From the NCBI GenBank assembly GCA_027487845.1, contig JAIYCV010000018.1:1-64000 (forward strand): a DNA stretch of 64,000 nt, written 5' to 3'. Made by a program: the position numbers and the translations under genes. Below the pieces are notes generated by a model, which worked only from the letters and a program-made list of their open reading frames with translations, had not been told where the DNA came from and did no database searches. Numbering within the stretch: position 1 is the stretch's first letter; the number at the start of each line of letters is the position of its first letter. Below, piece after piece: positions 32,445 through 41,508 of the stretch. The DNA is from Flammeovirgaceae bacterium (GTDB taxonomy: Bacteria > Bacteroidota > Bacteroidia > Cytophagales > Cyclobacteriaceae).

Positions 32445-33010
32445 GAAAGCGCTATTATCTTTTGCCAAAGATCAACATTTAATACAGAAAATGCCAAGTT
32501 AGAATTCCCAATTGCTATGGTCGCTGGAATGGCTTTAGAGTTGTCGTAAATCATCCATCGATCAACACTATCCTTGTAAAGACCAAAAAAGTTTTTTACC
32601 CCTGAATAGTATCTTCTTTCGATAATCAATTCTGGTATATCATGTCCTCCTTTCTCAACTCTCGCCTTCACACGTGCCTTCGCTAGTTCAACACTCTCCA
32701 ACCAAAAATAAATTAGGACAACTTTATACCCCAGTTTTTTTGCTTGGTCAATTACACCAATATAGCTTTTGGTAGCGAGCGTTGTCTCAAAGCCGAATTC
32801 TTTTTTTTGTTTGAGTAATTCTTGAATCCGGTTCAGCATGATTCTGCCAGCTTGTATAGCAACTGTTTCTGGCTGGAATGGGGAAAGACCTCTAGCTATT
32901 TCATCAGCATTAACAAACTCTTTGCAGTTGAGTATCTCGGGCAAAACAGTAAAAGAAGTAGTTGTTTTACCAGCACCATTACAGCCAGCTATTATGTAAA
33001 GATTTGGCAT
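32441..33010 (-). CDS. Zeta-toxin-like P-loop kinase
   Basis: A 189-residue P-loop protein: Walker A GCNGAGKTT (9-17), then CKEFVNADEIARGLSP, with the Asp that in zeta toxins acts as catalytic base. Lys/Arg-rich helices VELAKARVKARVEKGGHDIPELIIERRY follow, typical of the zeta/UDP-N-acetylglucosamine kinase group. Many chromosomal members are not proven toxins. Coupled to the 59-residue gene downstream. Confidence 0.8.
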   Translation of the reverse strand: MPNLYIIAGCNGAGKTTTSFTVLPEILNCKEFVNADEIARGLSPFQPETVAIQAGRIMLNRIQELLKQKKEFGFETTLATKSYIGVIDQAKKLGYKVVLIYFWLESVELAKARVKARVEKGGHDIPELIIERRYYSGVKNFFGLYKDSVDRWMIYDNSKAIPATIAIGNSNLAFSVLNVDLWQKIIALS

Positions 33011-33050
33011 GGATACAAGTTAACAAAAATTGGCGTAGCTCCATTTAAAG

Positions 33051-33416
33051 TCAATCCTCCGGATAAGGAATAAATACAAACCGTGTAAATTCCTTATCCA
33101 CAACAAACAGACAGCAAAACTCATCCGGATCTTTGTAAGTTGTTTTAAAATCTTCCTCTTTATCTGGAGCAACCAGTTCACGCTGAACAAATTCGTCCAA
33201 AAAAGAAGCGTAATAATTCCATTCTAAACCAAGATCTTTTTTATCGATAAATAGTTTCCCGATAGGAATATCAGTGCGTGAGATAGAGAAAATGGGAAAG
33301 CTAAATCCTGCCTTTCTAATTTGATACGAAGCTTCTTTTAGATTATCGCTTGCTTTGACAAAGTCCTGCGAAATGGTGCCTAAATACTTGCCGTTAAGTT
33401 CCGGATCGTTGTTCAT
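33051..33416 (-). CDS. Conserved protein of unknown function (121 aa)
   Basis: Not recognised by name. Distinctive segments are FVKASDNLKEASYQIRKAGFSFPIF, GLEWNYYASFLDEFV and EFCCLFVVDKEFTRFVFIPYPED. Similar short acidic proteins are widespread in Bacteroidetes. It stands 40 bp upstream of the zeta-like gene on the same strand but nothing ties it to that pair. Confidence 0.7.
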   Translation of the reverse strand: MNNDPELNGKYLGTISQDFVKASDNLKEASYQIRKAGFSFPIFSISRTDIPIGKLFIDKKDLGLEWNYYASFLDEFVQRELVAPDKEEDFKTTYKDPDEFCCLFVVDKEFTRFVFIPYPED

Positions 33417-33532
33417 GTATCGAAATTAAACCGCTAAAATAATAACAACCCAGCAATCCAAAGAATATTCCTTTTAATGCATGTTATTTTCCTACTTTTA
33501 AGATTACACAACAAGAAAAACTGATTACGGAT

Positions 33533-36334
33533 ATGAAAATTAAACTCCTTCTCTTTTTAGTGACTGTTTCCTCCCTTTGCTTGGCGCAGTCAGAAGAATT
33601 GGTTCTAAAATCAATCGAAACACGAAAACAGCTAGAGTCTTCTTTGTTAGCAGGCTATCCTGCAAGGAATATTGGTCCCACCATTCAAGGTGGAAGGATT
33701 GTTGATATTGACGTGAACCTAAACGACACAAAAGAATTTTATGTGGCCTATGCCTCTGGTGGAATTTTCAAAACAACCAATAACGGCATCACCTTTTCCC
33801 CTGTTTTTGATAATAGTGGCGCCATGGTTGTCGGTGATTTTGCCCTATCGCAATCGGATCCTCAATTACTGTATGTGGGTACTGGAGAAAAAAATGGTAG
33901 CCGAAGTAGCTATGCCGGAAGCGGGATTTATAAAACTACCGATGGCGGAAAAAGCTGGTCACACCTAGGGTTGACTAATACGCAGCACATTAGTCGGGTG
34001 ATGATTGATCCAAAAGATAATAATACCGTTTGGGTGGCTTCACTGGGCGCATTGTATTCAACTAATTCCGATCGTGGAATTTATAAAACTAGTGACGGAG
34101 GCAAAACCTGGAAGAAGACCCTGTTCATTAACGATAGCACAGGTGTTTCTGATTTGATGATCAACCCAAAAAATCCAAAAGAACTATGGGCAGCATCGTG
34201 GGAGCGCACACGCAAGGCTTGGAATTTCAAGGGCAATGGCGTTGGATCTGCCATTTACAAATCAACAGATGGTGGCGAGACATGGAGCAAGTCGGTCTCG
34301 GGCTTTCCGCAAGGAAAATTTACCGGGCGCATTGGCCTTGATATTTGTTGGACGCAACCAAACATTGTTTATGCCATTGTGGACAACCAAGAGGAGGTAA
34401 AAGTTGATAAGAAAGAAAAGCCTTCAGATAAGTATAAAATCACCGACTTTAAAAATATGACAGCGGAAGCTTTTGCCAAGTTAGATGATAAAAAACTAGA
34501 TGAATTTTTAAAAGACAACGACTTTCCGAAGAAATACAGTGCGTCTTTGGTTAAGAAAGAAATTAAAGAAGGCAAATACACACCAAAAGCCATTGCCGAT
34601 TATTATGGCGAAGATGCCAACGCCAATCTATTCAACACAAAAATTAAGGGTGCAGAAGTATATCGGTCAGATGATGGTGGCGTAAACTGGAAGCGCACAC
34701 ATACATACGACATTGATGGGGTTTATTTTTCATATGGATATTACTTCGCAGAAATGCGCGTGTCCCCTGTTGATCCGAATTTACTTTACATCTATGGTGT
34801 GCCGATGTTAAAGTCAACGGATGCAGGCAAGAATTGGGTTGAGCTGGATACTGTTGGCAACGTGCATAGCGATCATCATGCGTTGTGGATTAACCCGAAA
34901 GATCCAAAACACATTATGCTAGGCAACGATGGTGGCTTGTATCAGAGCTATGATGAAGGCGCCAATTGGAATCACATCAACAACATGCCTGCCGGCCAAT
35001 TCTATTCGGTAAATGTTGACATGGAAACACCGTATAACGTTTATGGTGGTTTACAAGATAACGGCACGTTGAAAGGTTCTTCTAAATCGATACCCAATAA
35101 AACAAAACATTGGGAAATGATTTTTGGTGGCGATGGTATGATGGTTGCACCTGATCCTCGAAATAGCAAAATAGTTTACACCGGCTTTCAATTCGGAAAT
35201 TACTTTAGGCAAGAGAGTGGAAAGAACACACGCATCACGCCAAAGCACAATTTAGGTGAAGCTGCTTATCGTTGGAACTGGCGCACACCCATGTTCCTGA
35301 GCAAACATAATCCTGACATTGTATACATGGCCGCCCAAAAGGTGTTTAGAAGTTTTAACAAAGGCGATACGTTTGAAGCAACAAGTCCTGATTTAACATT
35401 AAATAAGAAGCAAGGCAATGTTCCCTTCTCGACCATCTCAGCCTTGTGCGAATCACCCTTGCAATTTGGTTTATTGTATGCGGGTACTGATGATGGAAAT
35501 GTGTGGGTAAGCAAAGATGCTGGTGCGAGTTGGATCGATATTAGCGCAGGCCTGCCAGGCAAGCGTTGGATTAGCAGCGTGTTTGCGTCACCACATGATA
35601 AGGCAACCGTTTTTGTATCGTTGAATGGATATAGGGAAGATGAATTTAAAACCTATTTATTTTTTAGTACAGACTTTGGTAAGAATTGGAAAAGCATTGG
35701 CGGAAATCTTCCTGAGTCGGTAGCGAACGTTATTATTCAAGATCCTGTTAACCCCGATTTATTGTATTGTGGGTTGGATAACGGATCGTACATAAGTCTT
35801 GATAAGGGAGCAAGCTGGTCAGTAGTAAAAGATGCGCTGAATGTGGCGGCTTATGATATGCTAGTGCATGCGAGAGATAATGAATTAGTGATAGGTACAC
35901 ATGGCCGCAGCGTTTTTGTAATGGATGTGAAGCCATTACAGGCATTACGAGACGGAGGGGTTTCGAAGCCAATAGTTGCGTTTAAGGCGAATCCGGAAAC
36001 GCTAAATTATAATGAGAAGTGGGGCGATAAACAATATGAATGGGCCAAAGCCAATACCCCTTCTGTAAGTATTCAGTATTATGTTGGGAAAGCGGGCATA
36101 GTGAAAGCGGATGTATATGATGAGAAGAATACTTTGGTAAGAACATTAGGAGCCGATGGGACTGTGGGATTTCATTTTTTAAGGTGGGATGTGAAAATAA
36201 ACGAAATAGTCAAAGAAGACAAAGCCAGGAAGCAAGTAGGTTCATCTTCTGTCAAGTTTGCTGGAAAAGGTAAATACAAAATCAAGTTTGTGAATGGAAC
36301 AGAGTCGAGCGAGGTATCAACTGAAATAAAATAA
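33533..36334 (+). CDS. Large exported BNR/sortilin-like beta-propeller protein
   Basis: A 933-residue secreted protein with signal peptide MKIKLLLFLVTVSSLCLAQ. It contains about ten BNR-type repeats (SxDGGxxW, for example TTDGGKSWSHLG, STDGGETWSK, STDAGKNWVEL, SKDAGASWID), as in VPS10/sortilin propellers and xyloglucanase-like enzymes. A Lys-rich segment of about 85 residues (285-370) interrupts the propeller. Annotation as glycosyl hydrolase would be a guess, because no catalytic residues are evident. It lies 7 bp upstream of an ankyrin-repeat gene. Confidence 0.85.
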   Translation: MKIKLLLFLVTVSSLCLAQSEELVLKSIETRKQLESSLLAGYPARNIGPTIQGGRIVDIDVNLNDTKEFYVAYASGGIFKTTNNGITFSPVFDNSGAMVVGDFALSQSDPQLLYVGTGEKNGSRSSYAGSGIYKTTDGGKSWSHLGLTNTQHISRVMIDPKDNNTVWVASLGALYSTNSDRGIYKTSDGGKTWKKTLFINDSTGVSDLMINPKNPKELWAASWERTRKAWNFKGNGVGSAIYKSTDGGETWSKSVSGFPQGKFTGRIGLDICWTQPNIVYAIVDNQEEVKVDKKEKPSDKYKITDFKNMTAEAFAKLDDKKLDEFLKDNDFPKKYSASLVKKEIKEGKYTPKAIADYYGEDANANLFNTKIKGAEVYRSDDGGVNWKRTHTYDIDGVYFSYGYYFAEMRVSPVDPNLLYIYGVPMLKSTDAGKNWVELDTVGNVHSDHHALWINPKDPKHIMLGNDGGLYQSYDEGANWNHINNMPAGQFYSVNVDMETPYNVYGGLQDNGTLKGSSKSIPNKTKHWEMIFGGDGMMVAPDPRNSKIVYTGFQFGNYFRQESGKNTRITPKHNLGEAAYRWNWRTPMFLSKHNPDIVYMAAQKVFRSFNKGDTFEATSPDLTLNKKQGNVPFSTISALCESPLQFGLLYAGTDDGNVWVSKDAGASWIDISAGLPGKRWISSVFASPHDKATVFVSLNGYREDEFKTYLFFSTDFGKNWKSIGGNLPESVANVIIQDPVNPDLLYCGLDNGSYISLDKGASWSVVKDALNVAAYDMLVHARDNELVIGTHGRSVFVMDVKPLQALRDGGVSKPIVAFKANPETLNYNEKWGDKQYEWAKANTPSVSIQYYVGKAGIVKADVYDEKNTLVRTLGADGTVGFHFLRWDVKINEIVKEDKARKQVGSSSVKFAGKGKYKIKFVNGTESSEVSTEIK

Positions 36335-36341
36335 TAAAGCT

Positions 36342-36869
36342 ATGAAAAACAACTTAATAATCTCAAGATCAGAATTCTTTAAAGCATCATTAACGCTTGG
36401 CACCGGATTAGTGCTGCCATCTGCTTTGCTGGCTCAGAATCAAGAAAAGCAGCCTCCTGTTAAATTGGAGATTGTAAAAGAATTTGTTGGGGTAGCGCAC
36501 GGAAAATTTGACCGCACAAAAGAGATGTTGGAAAATGATCCTCAACTACTTCATGTTTCCAACGACTGGGGTGGTGGTGATTATGAAAGCGCCATCGAAG
36601 CCGCGGGTCATGTCGGCAATAGGGAAATAGCGGCCTACTTACTTTCGAAGGGAGCACGATACAATGTTTATTTGGCGTGTATGCTGGGCCAAATTGAAAT
36701 CGTAAAGCAAGTCCTGACCGCAAATATGCAATTGCTAAATTCAAAAGGACCTCATGGGTTTACCATGTTGCACCATGCCAATAAAGGTGGCGAAAGTTCT
36801 AAGGCTGTGGTTGAATATTTAACTTCTTTGGGTGCCAAAGAAACAAAGCTTGATTTTTATAAGTCTTGA
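36342..36869 (+). CDS. Exported ankyrin-repeat protein
   Basis: A 175-residue protein. The N-terminus (ISRSEFFKASLTLGTGLVLPSALLAQ) resembles a Tat signal with SRxxFxK but lacks the second arginine, so export via Sec or Tat is open. Two to three ankyrin repeats follow (residues 45-165), for example YESAIEAAGHVGNREIAAYLLSKGA and GFTMLHHANKGG. Its stop overlaps the TTG start of the next gene (TTGA). Confidence 0.8.
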   Translation: MKNNLIISRSEFFKASLTLGTGLVLPSALLAQNQEKQPPVKLEIVKEFVGVAHGKFDRTKEMLENDPQLLHVSNDWGGGDYESAIEAAGHVGNREIAAYLLSKGARYNVYLACMLGQIEIVKQVLTANMQLLNSKGPHGFTMLHHANKGGESSKAVVEYLTSLGAKETKLDFYKS

Positions 36870-39049
36870 GAATCGTATTCGCTTTTGCTTTTTGTTTTTG
36901 TTTTTTTCGGCTAGCTGCTCAGAAGAAAAATGAAGGCTATGTAATTGAAATAAAAAACGCCAGCGCTCCAATCACTATTGATGGTGTGCTATCTCCAGCC
37001 GAATGGGGGTCGGCTTCCGTGGCAAAAGATTTTTTCTCAGTGCTGCCAATGGATACCAGCTTTGCGAAAGTGAAAACCGAAGTGCGATTAACGTATGATG
37101 AGGACAATTTATATCTAATTGCAGTTTGCTTTCATTTATTGCCGGGACCTTACATGGTGGAGTCGCTCAGGCGCGATTTTGCGTTTGGCAAAAATGACAA
37201 CTTCCTTTTGTTTATGGATCCGTTCGAAGACCAGACCAACGGATTTTCTTTTGGAGCCAACGCAGCGGGAGCGCAATGGGATGGTATTATGTTCCAAGGC
37301 GGATCGGTTGATTTAAGTTGGGATAATAAATGGACTTCGGAAGTAAAAAATGATGATGAAAAGTGGGTGTTTGAAGCTGCTATTCCCTTTAAGTCCATTC
37401 GTTACAAAAAGGGCATCGATAAATGGGGCATTAATTTCAGTAGACTGGATTTAAAAACTACCGAGAAGTCGGCTTGGGCTCCCGTGCCGCGTCAATTTCC
37501 TACGGCTTCGCTTGCTTATACTGGCACCCTTGCGTGGGATAAAGCGCCTCCTGTGCCGGGTATCAATATTTCACTAATTCCTTACGGATTAGTTGGCACG
37601 AGTAAAGACTATCAAAAAAATTTGCCTTCCAGCTCTCAGCACGAAATTGGAGCCGATGCTAAAATTTCGTTGACTTCATCGCTCAATCTTGATTTGACAA
37701 TTAATCCAAACTTTTCGCAAGTTGAAGTGGATAGACAAGTTACCAACTTAGATCGCTTTGAATTATTCTTTCCCGAAAGGCGGCAATTCTTTTTAGAGAA
37801 CGGAGACCTGTTTGGAAATTTTGGATATGCTACCGTGAGGCCTTTTTTTTCGCGAAGAATAGGATTGAATGCGCCCATACAATTTGGTGGTAGGGTAAGC
37901 GGTAAGCTAGATAAAAATTGGCGGATTGGTGCCATGAATATGCAGACTGCCAAAGTCGATGACGATCAACTTCCAGCCCAAAACTTCTCGGTGCTTTCCT
38001 TACAGAGAAAGGTGTTTGCGCGATCCAACATTGGTCTATTAGTCATTAACAAAGAAACAATTGATAATAAGCCGAACTCAGATCCTAAAAAGCCAAGTTA
38101 TACTGACTACAATCGAAACATTGGAGTGGAATATAACTTAGCAAGCTCAAACAATCAGTGGCTCGGCAAAGCTTTTGTATTAAAATCGTTTAGTCCCAAT
38201 AAAAACGGTCGAGAGTATACCCACGGTGCTAACCTCACGTATGCAAGCCGAGAGCTAGTCGCATCATGGCAACATGAATATGTGGGTAAGGACTTCGTAG
38301 CAGAAGTGGGCTATGTGCCACGCACTGGCTATGTAAAAATCAACCCTCAGGTGAATTACTTATTCTTTCCAAAAGGGAAAACGATTTTAAGTCATGGCGT
38401 GCTTGCCAGCTCTACTTATTTTTTAGATGAATCGTTCAATCGGTTAGATGACGAAAACTATGTTGGTTATCGTGTTGTTTCGCGAAAGCAAAGTTCGGCA
38501 GGCATTTATCTGAGTCATAATTATGTAAAGCTCTTGAAAGGTTTTGATCCAACTAATTCGGGGCTCGATACTATACCGAGAGGAACTGAACATCAGTGGG
38601 ATGCTGTCAATATTGAATTTGCTTCGAAACCACAAAGCAGGTTTACCTATGCGGCTTCGTTGCGGCATGGAGGTTATTATTTGAATGGAAAGCGCTTTAG
38701 CTTCACCACCGATTGGGGTTATCGCTTTCAGCCGTATGTAAGTCTAGCATTAAGCACTACGTACAATGATATTCAGCTTCTGTTGCCCTGGGGGCATCAA
38801 ACTTTTTGGTTGATCAGCCCTCGGATTGACCTTACATTCACAAACAAATTATTCTTTACAGCCTTTACACAATACAATCAGCAGCAAAATAATATTAATC
38901 TGAACGCGCGTTTTCAATGGCGGTACAAACCCGCTTCTGATTTATTTGTTGTTTATACCGATAACTATTTGCCCGAAAGCTTTTCGGTTAAAAACAGGGC
39001 CTTGGTGGTTAAGCTAACCTATTGGTGGGGCTTGAATATCAGACGATGA
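36866..39049 (+). CDS. DUF5916 outer-membrane protein with N-terminal CBM9-like domain
   Basis: A 727-residue exported protein. A signal peptide (residues 1-19) is followed by a CBM9-like domain (IDGVLSPAEWGSASVA, DPFEDQTNGFSFG) up to about residue 210, then a DUF5916 beta-barrel-like region with DLTINPNFSQVEVDRQVTNLDRFE, FFPERRQFFLENGDLF and many Tyr/Trp-rich strands. The start is TTG, overlapping the previous TGA by four bases. It is the third gene in the propeller-ankyrin-DUF5916 unit. Its last 36 bases overlap the end of the convergent acpH-like gene. Confidence 0.85.
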   Translation: MRIVFAFAFCFCFFRLAAQKKNEGYVIEIKNASAPITIDGVLSPAEWGSASVAKDFFSVLPMDTSFAKVKTEVRLTYDEDNLYLIAVCFHLLPGPYMVESLRRDFAFGKNDNFLLFMDPFEDQTNGFSFGANAAGAQWDGIMFQGGSVDLSWDNKWTSEVKNDDEKWVFEAAIPFKSIRYKKGIDKWGINFSRLDLKTTEKSAWAPVPRQFPTASLAYTGTLAWDKAPPVPGINISLIPYGLVGTSKDYQKNLPSSSQHEIGADAKISLTSSLNLDLTINPNFSQVEVDRQVTNLDRFELFFPERRQFFLENGDLFGNFGYATVRPFFSRRIGLNAPIQFGGRVSGKLDKNWRIGAMNMQTAKVDDDQLPAQNFSVLSLQRKVFARSNIGLLVINKETIDNKPNSDPKKPSYTDYNRNIGVEYNLASSNNQWLGKAFVLKSFSPNKNGREYTHGANLTYASRELVASWQHEYVGKDFVAEVGYVPRTGYVKINPQVNYLFFPKGKTILSHGVLASSTYFLDESFNRLDDENYVGYRVVSRKQSSAGIYLSHNYVKLLKGFDPTNSGLDTIPRGTEHQWDAVNIEFASKPQSRFTYAASLRHGGYYLNGKRFSFTTDWGYRFQPYVSLALSTTYNDIQLLLPWGHQTFWLISPRIDLTFTNKLFFTAFTQYNQQQNNINLNARFQWRYKPASDLFVVYTDNYLPESFSVKNRALVVKLTYWWGLNIRR

Positions 39050-39640
39050 TGAATAATTTGCATCAAGCCATTCTGCAGAGTACTTCTTTAACTCAGGGAA
39101 GAATGTCGTAAACTCGGTTTGGTATGCATCATAGAAAAGATTCAGGTCAGTAACAGCTTCTTCCATTTTAGATTCGAAAGGTGTTCTTCTCGCCATTCCA
39201 GAAAGCGCACGGTGCAGCCCAGCTTCAGTGCTATAACCAACGAGCCAATCATGAGTGGTCATAAAGGGCAACATCTGTTTGGCCTCTTCTGGTAGTAGTG
39301 CAGTGTTTCGGTTGAGCATGTTATAAATGGATTGAGAATAATCCGCCAATGGAATGGGATGAAAGTCTGACCATTGACTAGCCAAAAAATGATCGTAAAA
39401 CATATCTACGATTACCCCCGAATAGTGTCGGTATTTTGGTGTTAACCTGGATTTACTTTGTTTAACAATGGGATGGTTGTCGGTAAATGAATCGATTGCT
39501 CTGTGCAAATGGATTCCAACTGCAATTTCAGCGTCATAGTTTGCCAAAGCAGCTTTTCCTTTTACAAAATCAGCTATGAAGTTCCCAATCAGGATTTTCT
39601 CAATGTTACCAGAAAGTTGAAGATGTGCGAGGAAGTTCAC
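39014..39640 (-). CDS. acpH: ACP phosphodiesterase (AcpH/DUF479 family)
   Basis: Removes the 4'-phosphopantetheine arm from acyl carrier protein. A 208-residue protein with the characteristic N-terminus MNFLAHLQLS, then NFIADFVKG and GIHLHRAIDSFTDNHP, which carry the metal-binding Asp/His residues. It starts at GTG. The 3' overlap with the convergent DUF5916 gene is unusual in length (36 bp). Confidence 0.9.
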   Translation of the reverse strand: MNFLAHLQLSGNIEKILIGNFIADFVKGKAALANYDAEIAVGIHLHRAIDSFTDNHPIVKQSKSRLTPKYRHYSGVIVDMFYDHFLASQWSDFHPIPLADYSQSIYNMLNRNTALLPEEAKQMLPFMTTHDWLVGYSTEAGLHRALSGMARRTPFESKMEEAVTDLNLFYDAYQTEFTTFFPELKKYSAEWLDANYSSSSDIQAPPIG

Positions 39641-39731
39641 GTGTGAAAAAGGTAATATTACTTTCTATTTTAGTAGGAAACAAAGGACTGTTTTTTGATC
39701 TTTCGAAAGAAAGAATCCAAAAGTAAAAGAC

Positions 39732-40133
39732 ATGTCAATAGATACAAATTTAAAGCTCCTTATAAACTTAGCGCGCATTGATGGCGATGTCGATCCAAAA
39801 GAATTAGAGCACATAAAAAATATTGCCCTAGCCAGTGGCATCTCGAAAGCTGAGCTCGATTTTTTAGTAAGCCAAAGTCACAATGTTTTGATACCTCAAA
39901 ATCTAACAGACGAGCAACGGTTTGAATGCATTTTCAACTTGGTTCAACTAATGAAAATTGACGAGCGGCTATTTGAAAACGAAATGAAATACTGTTCTCA
40001 AATAGCGTATAAGCTGGGCTACAACCAAAGCGTGATGTTTGAACTGATGCTCAATGTAAAGACAGTGAAAATGGAAAAAAGTGAAATTGATAATCTCCGA
40101 AGATCTACCATTAAGCACCTAAGGGAAGAGTAG
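39732..40133 (+). CDS. TerB-like helical protein
   Basis: A 133-residue all-helical protein. The start LKLLINLARIDGDVDPKELEHIKNIA and the repeat-like LMKIDERLFENEMKYCSQIA contain paired acidic residues as in TerB/tellurite-resistance-like domains. No other tellurite genes are adjacent, so the resistance name should not be taken as function. It stands alone. Confidence 0.75.
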   Translation: MSIDTNLKLLINLARIDGDVDPKELEHIKNIALASGISKAELDFLVSQSHNVLIPQNLTDEQRFECIFNLVQLMKIDERLFENEMKYCSQIAYKLGYNQSVMFELMLNVKTVKMEKSEIDNLRRSTIKHLREE

Positions 40134-40201
40134 GTTTATTTATAACACGCAAATCGTATTAAGAAAAATTAATCCCTAGTTAAGGCTATCTTTAGAAGGT
40201 G

Positions 40202-40222
40202 ATTTTACTTTTGAAGTAAAAT
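40202..40222. promoter_or_regulatory. Hairpin in the leader of the 404-residue exported protein gene
   Basis: ATTTTACTT/AAGTAAAAT form a perfect 9-bp palindrome with TTG loop, 8 bp before the ATG. It could be a binding site or could mask the ribosome entry region. No T-run follows. Confidence 0.5.
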
Positions 40223-40230
40223 TACTTGAT

Positions 40231-41445
40231 ATGCGCCTTTTTATCATTTCCTTTTTACTTTTTTCAAAGTCTATTTTACTTGCTCAAGTCACTTTTGAGG
40301 TAAGAGACTATGTTGGTGTGGTAACTGCTATAGAGCCTGGTAAGACCTTTCAACTTTCGCGGTTGATGCTGCGCGTAGACGGCAGGGAGGAGCCTTTTGT
40401 GTTTAATCCTATTTACGGACGGTTGTTTTTAGAAAAGCTAAAAGTTGGCAGTAGAGTTATTTTAAAGGCTACTATTAATGCCAAGGGGAGGGAAATGTAC
40501 CATACTGCAAGTTCTGATTTAAAGGACTTTATCAGAAACTTTATTCAGGATGTGATCATCGAACTCACCGTTGGAAATGAAATTTTTAAGCTAAGGCCGT
40601 TGGAGTCTGATTTTTATGAACGGGTGGAGACGGAAAGACCTAGAATATTTGTCGACAAAAAAGTTGTCGCCTTTTATAGTGAAGAGAATGTTCGAAAAGC
40701 GCTACTATTCGAAAATGGGTTGGTGGCTTTCAATAAAGGAATAAATACACTTCACAAACCCTTGGAAAATTTGGCGCTAGGAGATTCAATTTCGTTTACC
40801 GGGTTTAAGCTCGATCATTTTGAGGGCGGCAAATACCCAGTTGATGGAGTAAAAGAAGTGTATACACTCGGCCTTTTAAATAGGTTCACTGGGAGGTTGA
40901 AGTCTTTTTTGTTTAAACAAAATGAGGTCTGTATCGGAGTAAAATTCTCAACACCCTCAGGAAATGAAATCAAATTATCCTTTCCCAGCGATAAGGCAGA
41001 AAAAGTAAAAAAGTTTTTAAAACCTGATAGTGATTTAAAAATCTACCACGGCCGCGTTTATGATCTATCAAAACTAGATTTGCCAGAACTCCAAGCGGTC
41101 ATTCAAGGAAAGGACACACTTTATATTGAAGAATTTGGTTTTTTTGGTGGAGCGGATGTTGAGCATGAACATAAGCCTGTAGAGTTAAGTGGAAAAATCA
41201 CTCGAATAAACAAAACAGGTAGAGGCTCGATTGTAAGTATTATTGTAGCCGGTAAATATTATTTTGAACCTGACCCAGGGATAGCCGACCAGATTGGTAT
41301 ATTACTACAACGGGGTAAGGAAGTGATAATTCAAGGTAAAGAAAGGATTAAAAAGAAGGGAGAAATTTATAAGAAAGAGTATACAATAGTTGTTCCTTCA
41401 AAAATTATTTTAGACGGCAAAACCTTTTTCAGCGATCAACCATAA
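40231..41445 (+). CDS. Exported protein of unknown function (404 aa)
   Basis: No family recognised. A signal peptide ends near ILLAQ (residue 19). The rest is strand-rich with repeated openings such as VGVVTAIEPGKTFQLSRLML, FTGRLKSFLFKQNEVCIGVKF and LSGKITRINKTGRGSIVSIIV, suggesting three small beta-barrel (OB-like) modules. A HEHKP stretch near residue 313 might bind metal. It is 63 bp upstream of a two-component system and on the same strand, so it may be part of what that system senses or controls; this is inference. Confidence 0.7.
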   Translation: MRLFIISFLLFSKSILLAQVTFEVRDYVGVVTAIEPGKTFQLSRLMLRVDGREEPFVFNPIYGRLFLEKLKVGSRVILKATINAKGREMYHTASSDLKDFIRNFIQDVIIELTVGNEIFKLRPLESDFYERVETERPRIFVDKKVVAFYSEENVRKALLFENGLVAFNKGINTLHKPLENLALGDSISFTGFKLDHFEGGKYPVDGVKEVYTLGLLNRFTGRLKSFLFKQNEVCIGVKFSTPSGNEIKLSFPSDKAEKVKKFLKPDSDLKIYHGRVYDLSKLDLPELQAVIQGKDTLYIEEFGFFGGADVEHEHKPVELSGKITRINKTGRGSIVSIIVAGKYYFEPDPGIADQIGILLQRGKEVIIQGKERIKKKGEIYKKEYTIVVPSKIILDGKTFFSDQP

Positions 41446-41508
41446 ATTGATTGATCATCAAAATGTGTTAGTAGGCGAATCAGGTGACCCTAAAACCAAA
41501 TTAACAGA

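Noticed and set aside
39732-40133. Tellurite resistance determinant
   Set aside because: A lone TerB-like helical domain without TerC/TerD genes is no evidence for resistance.
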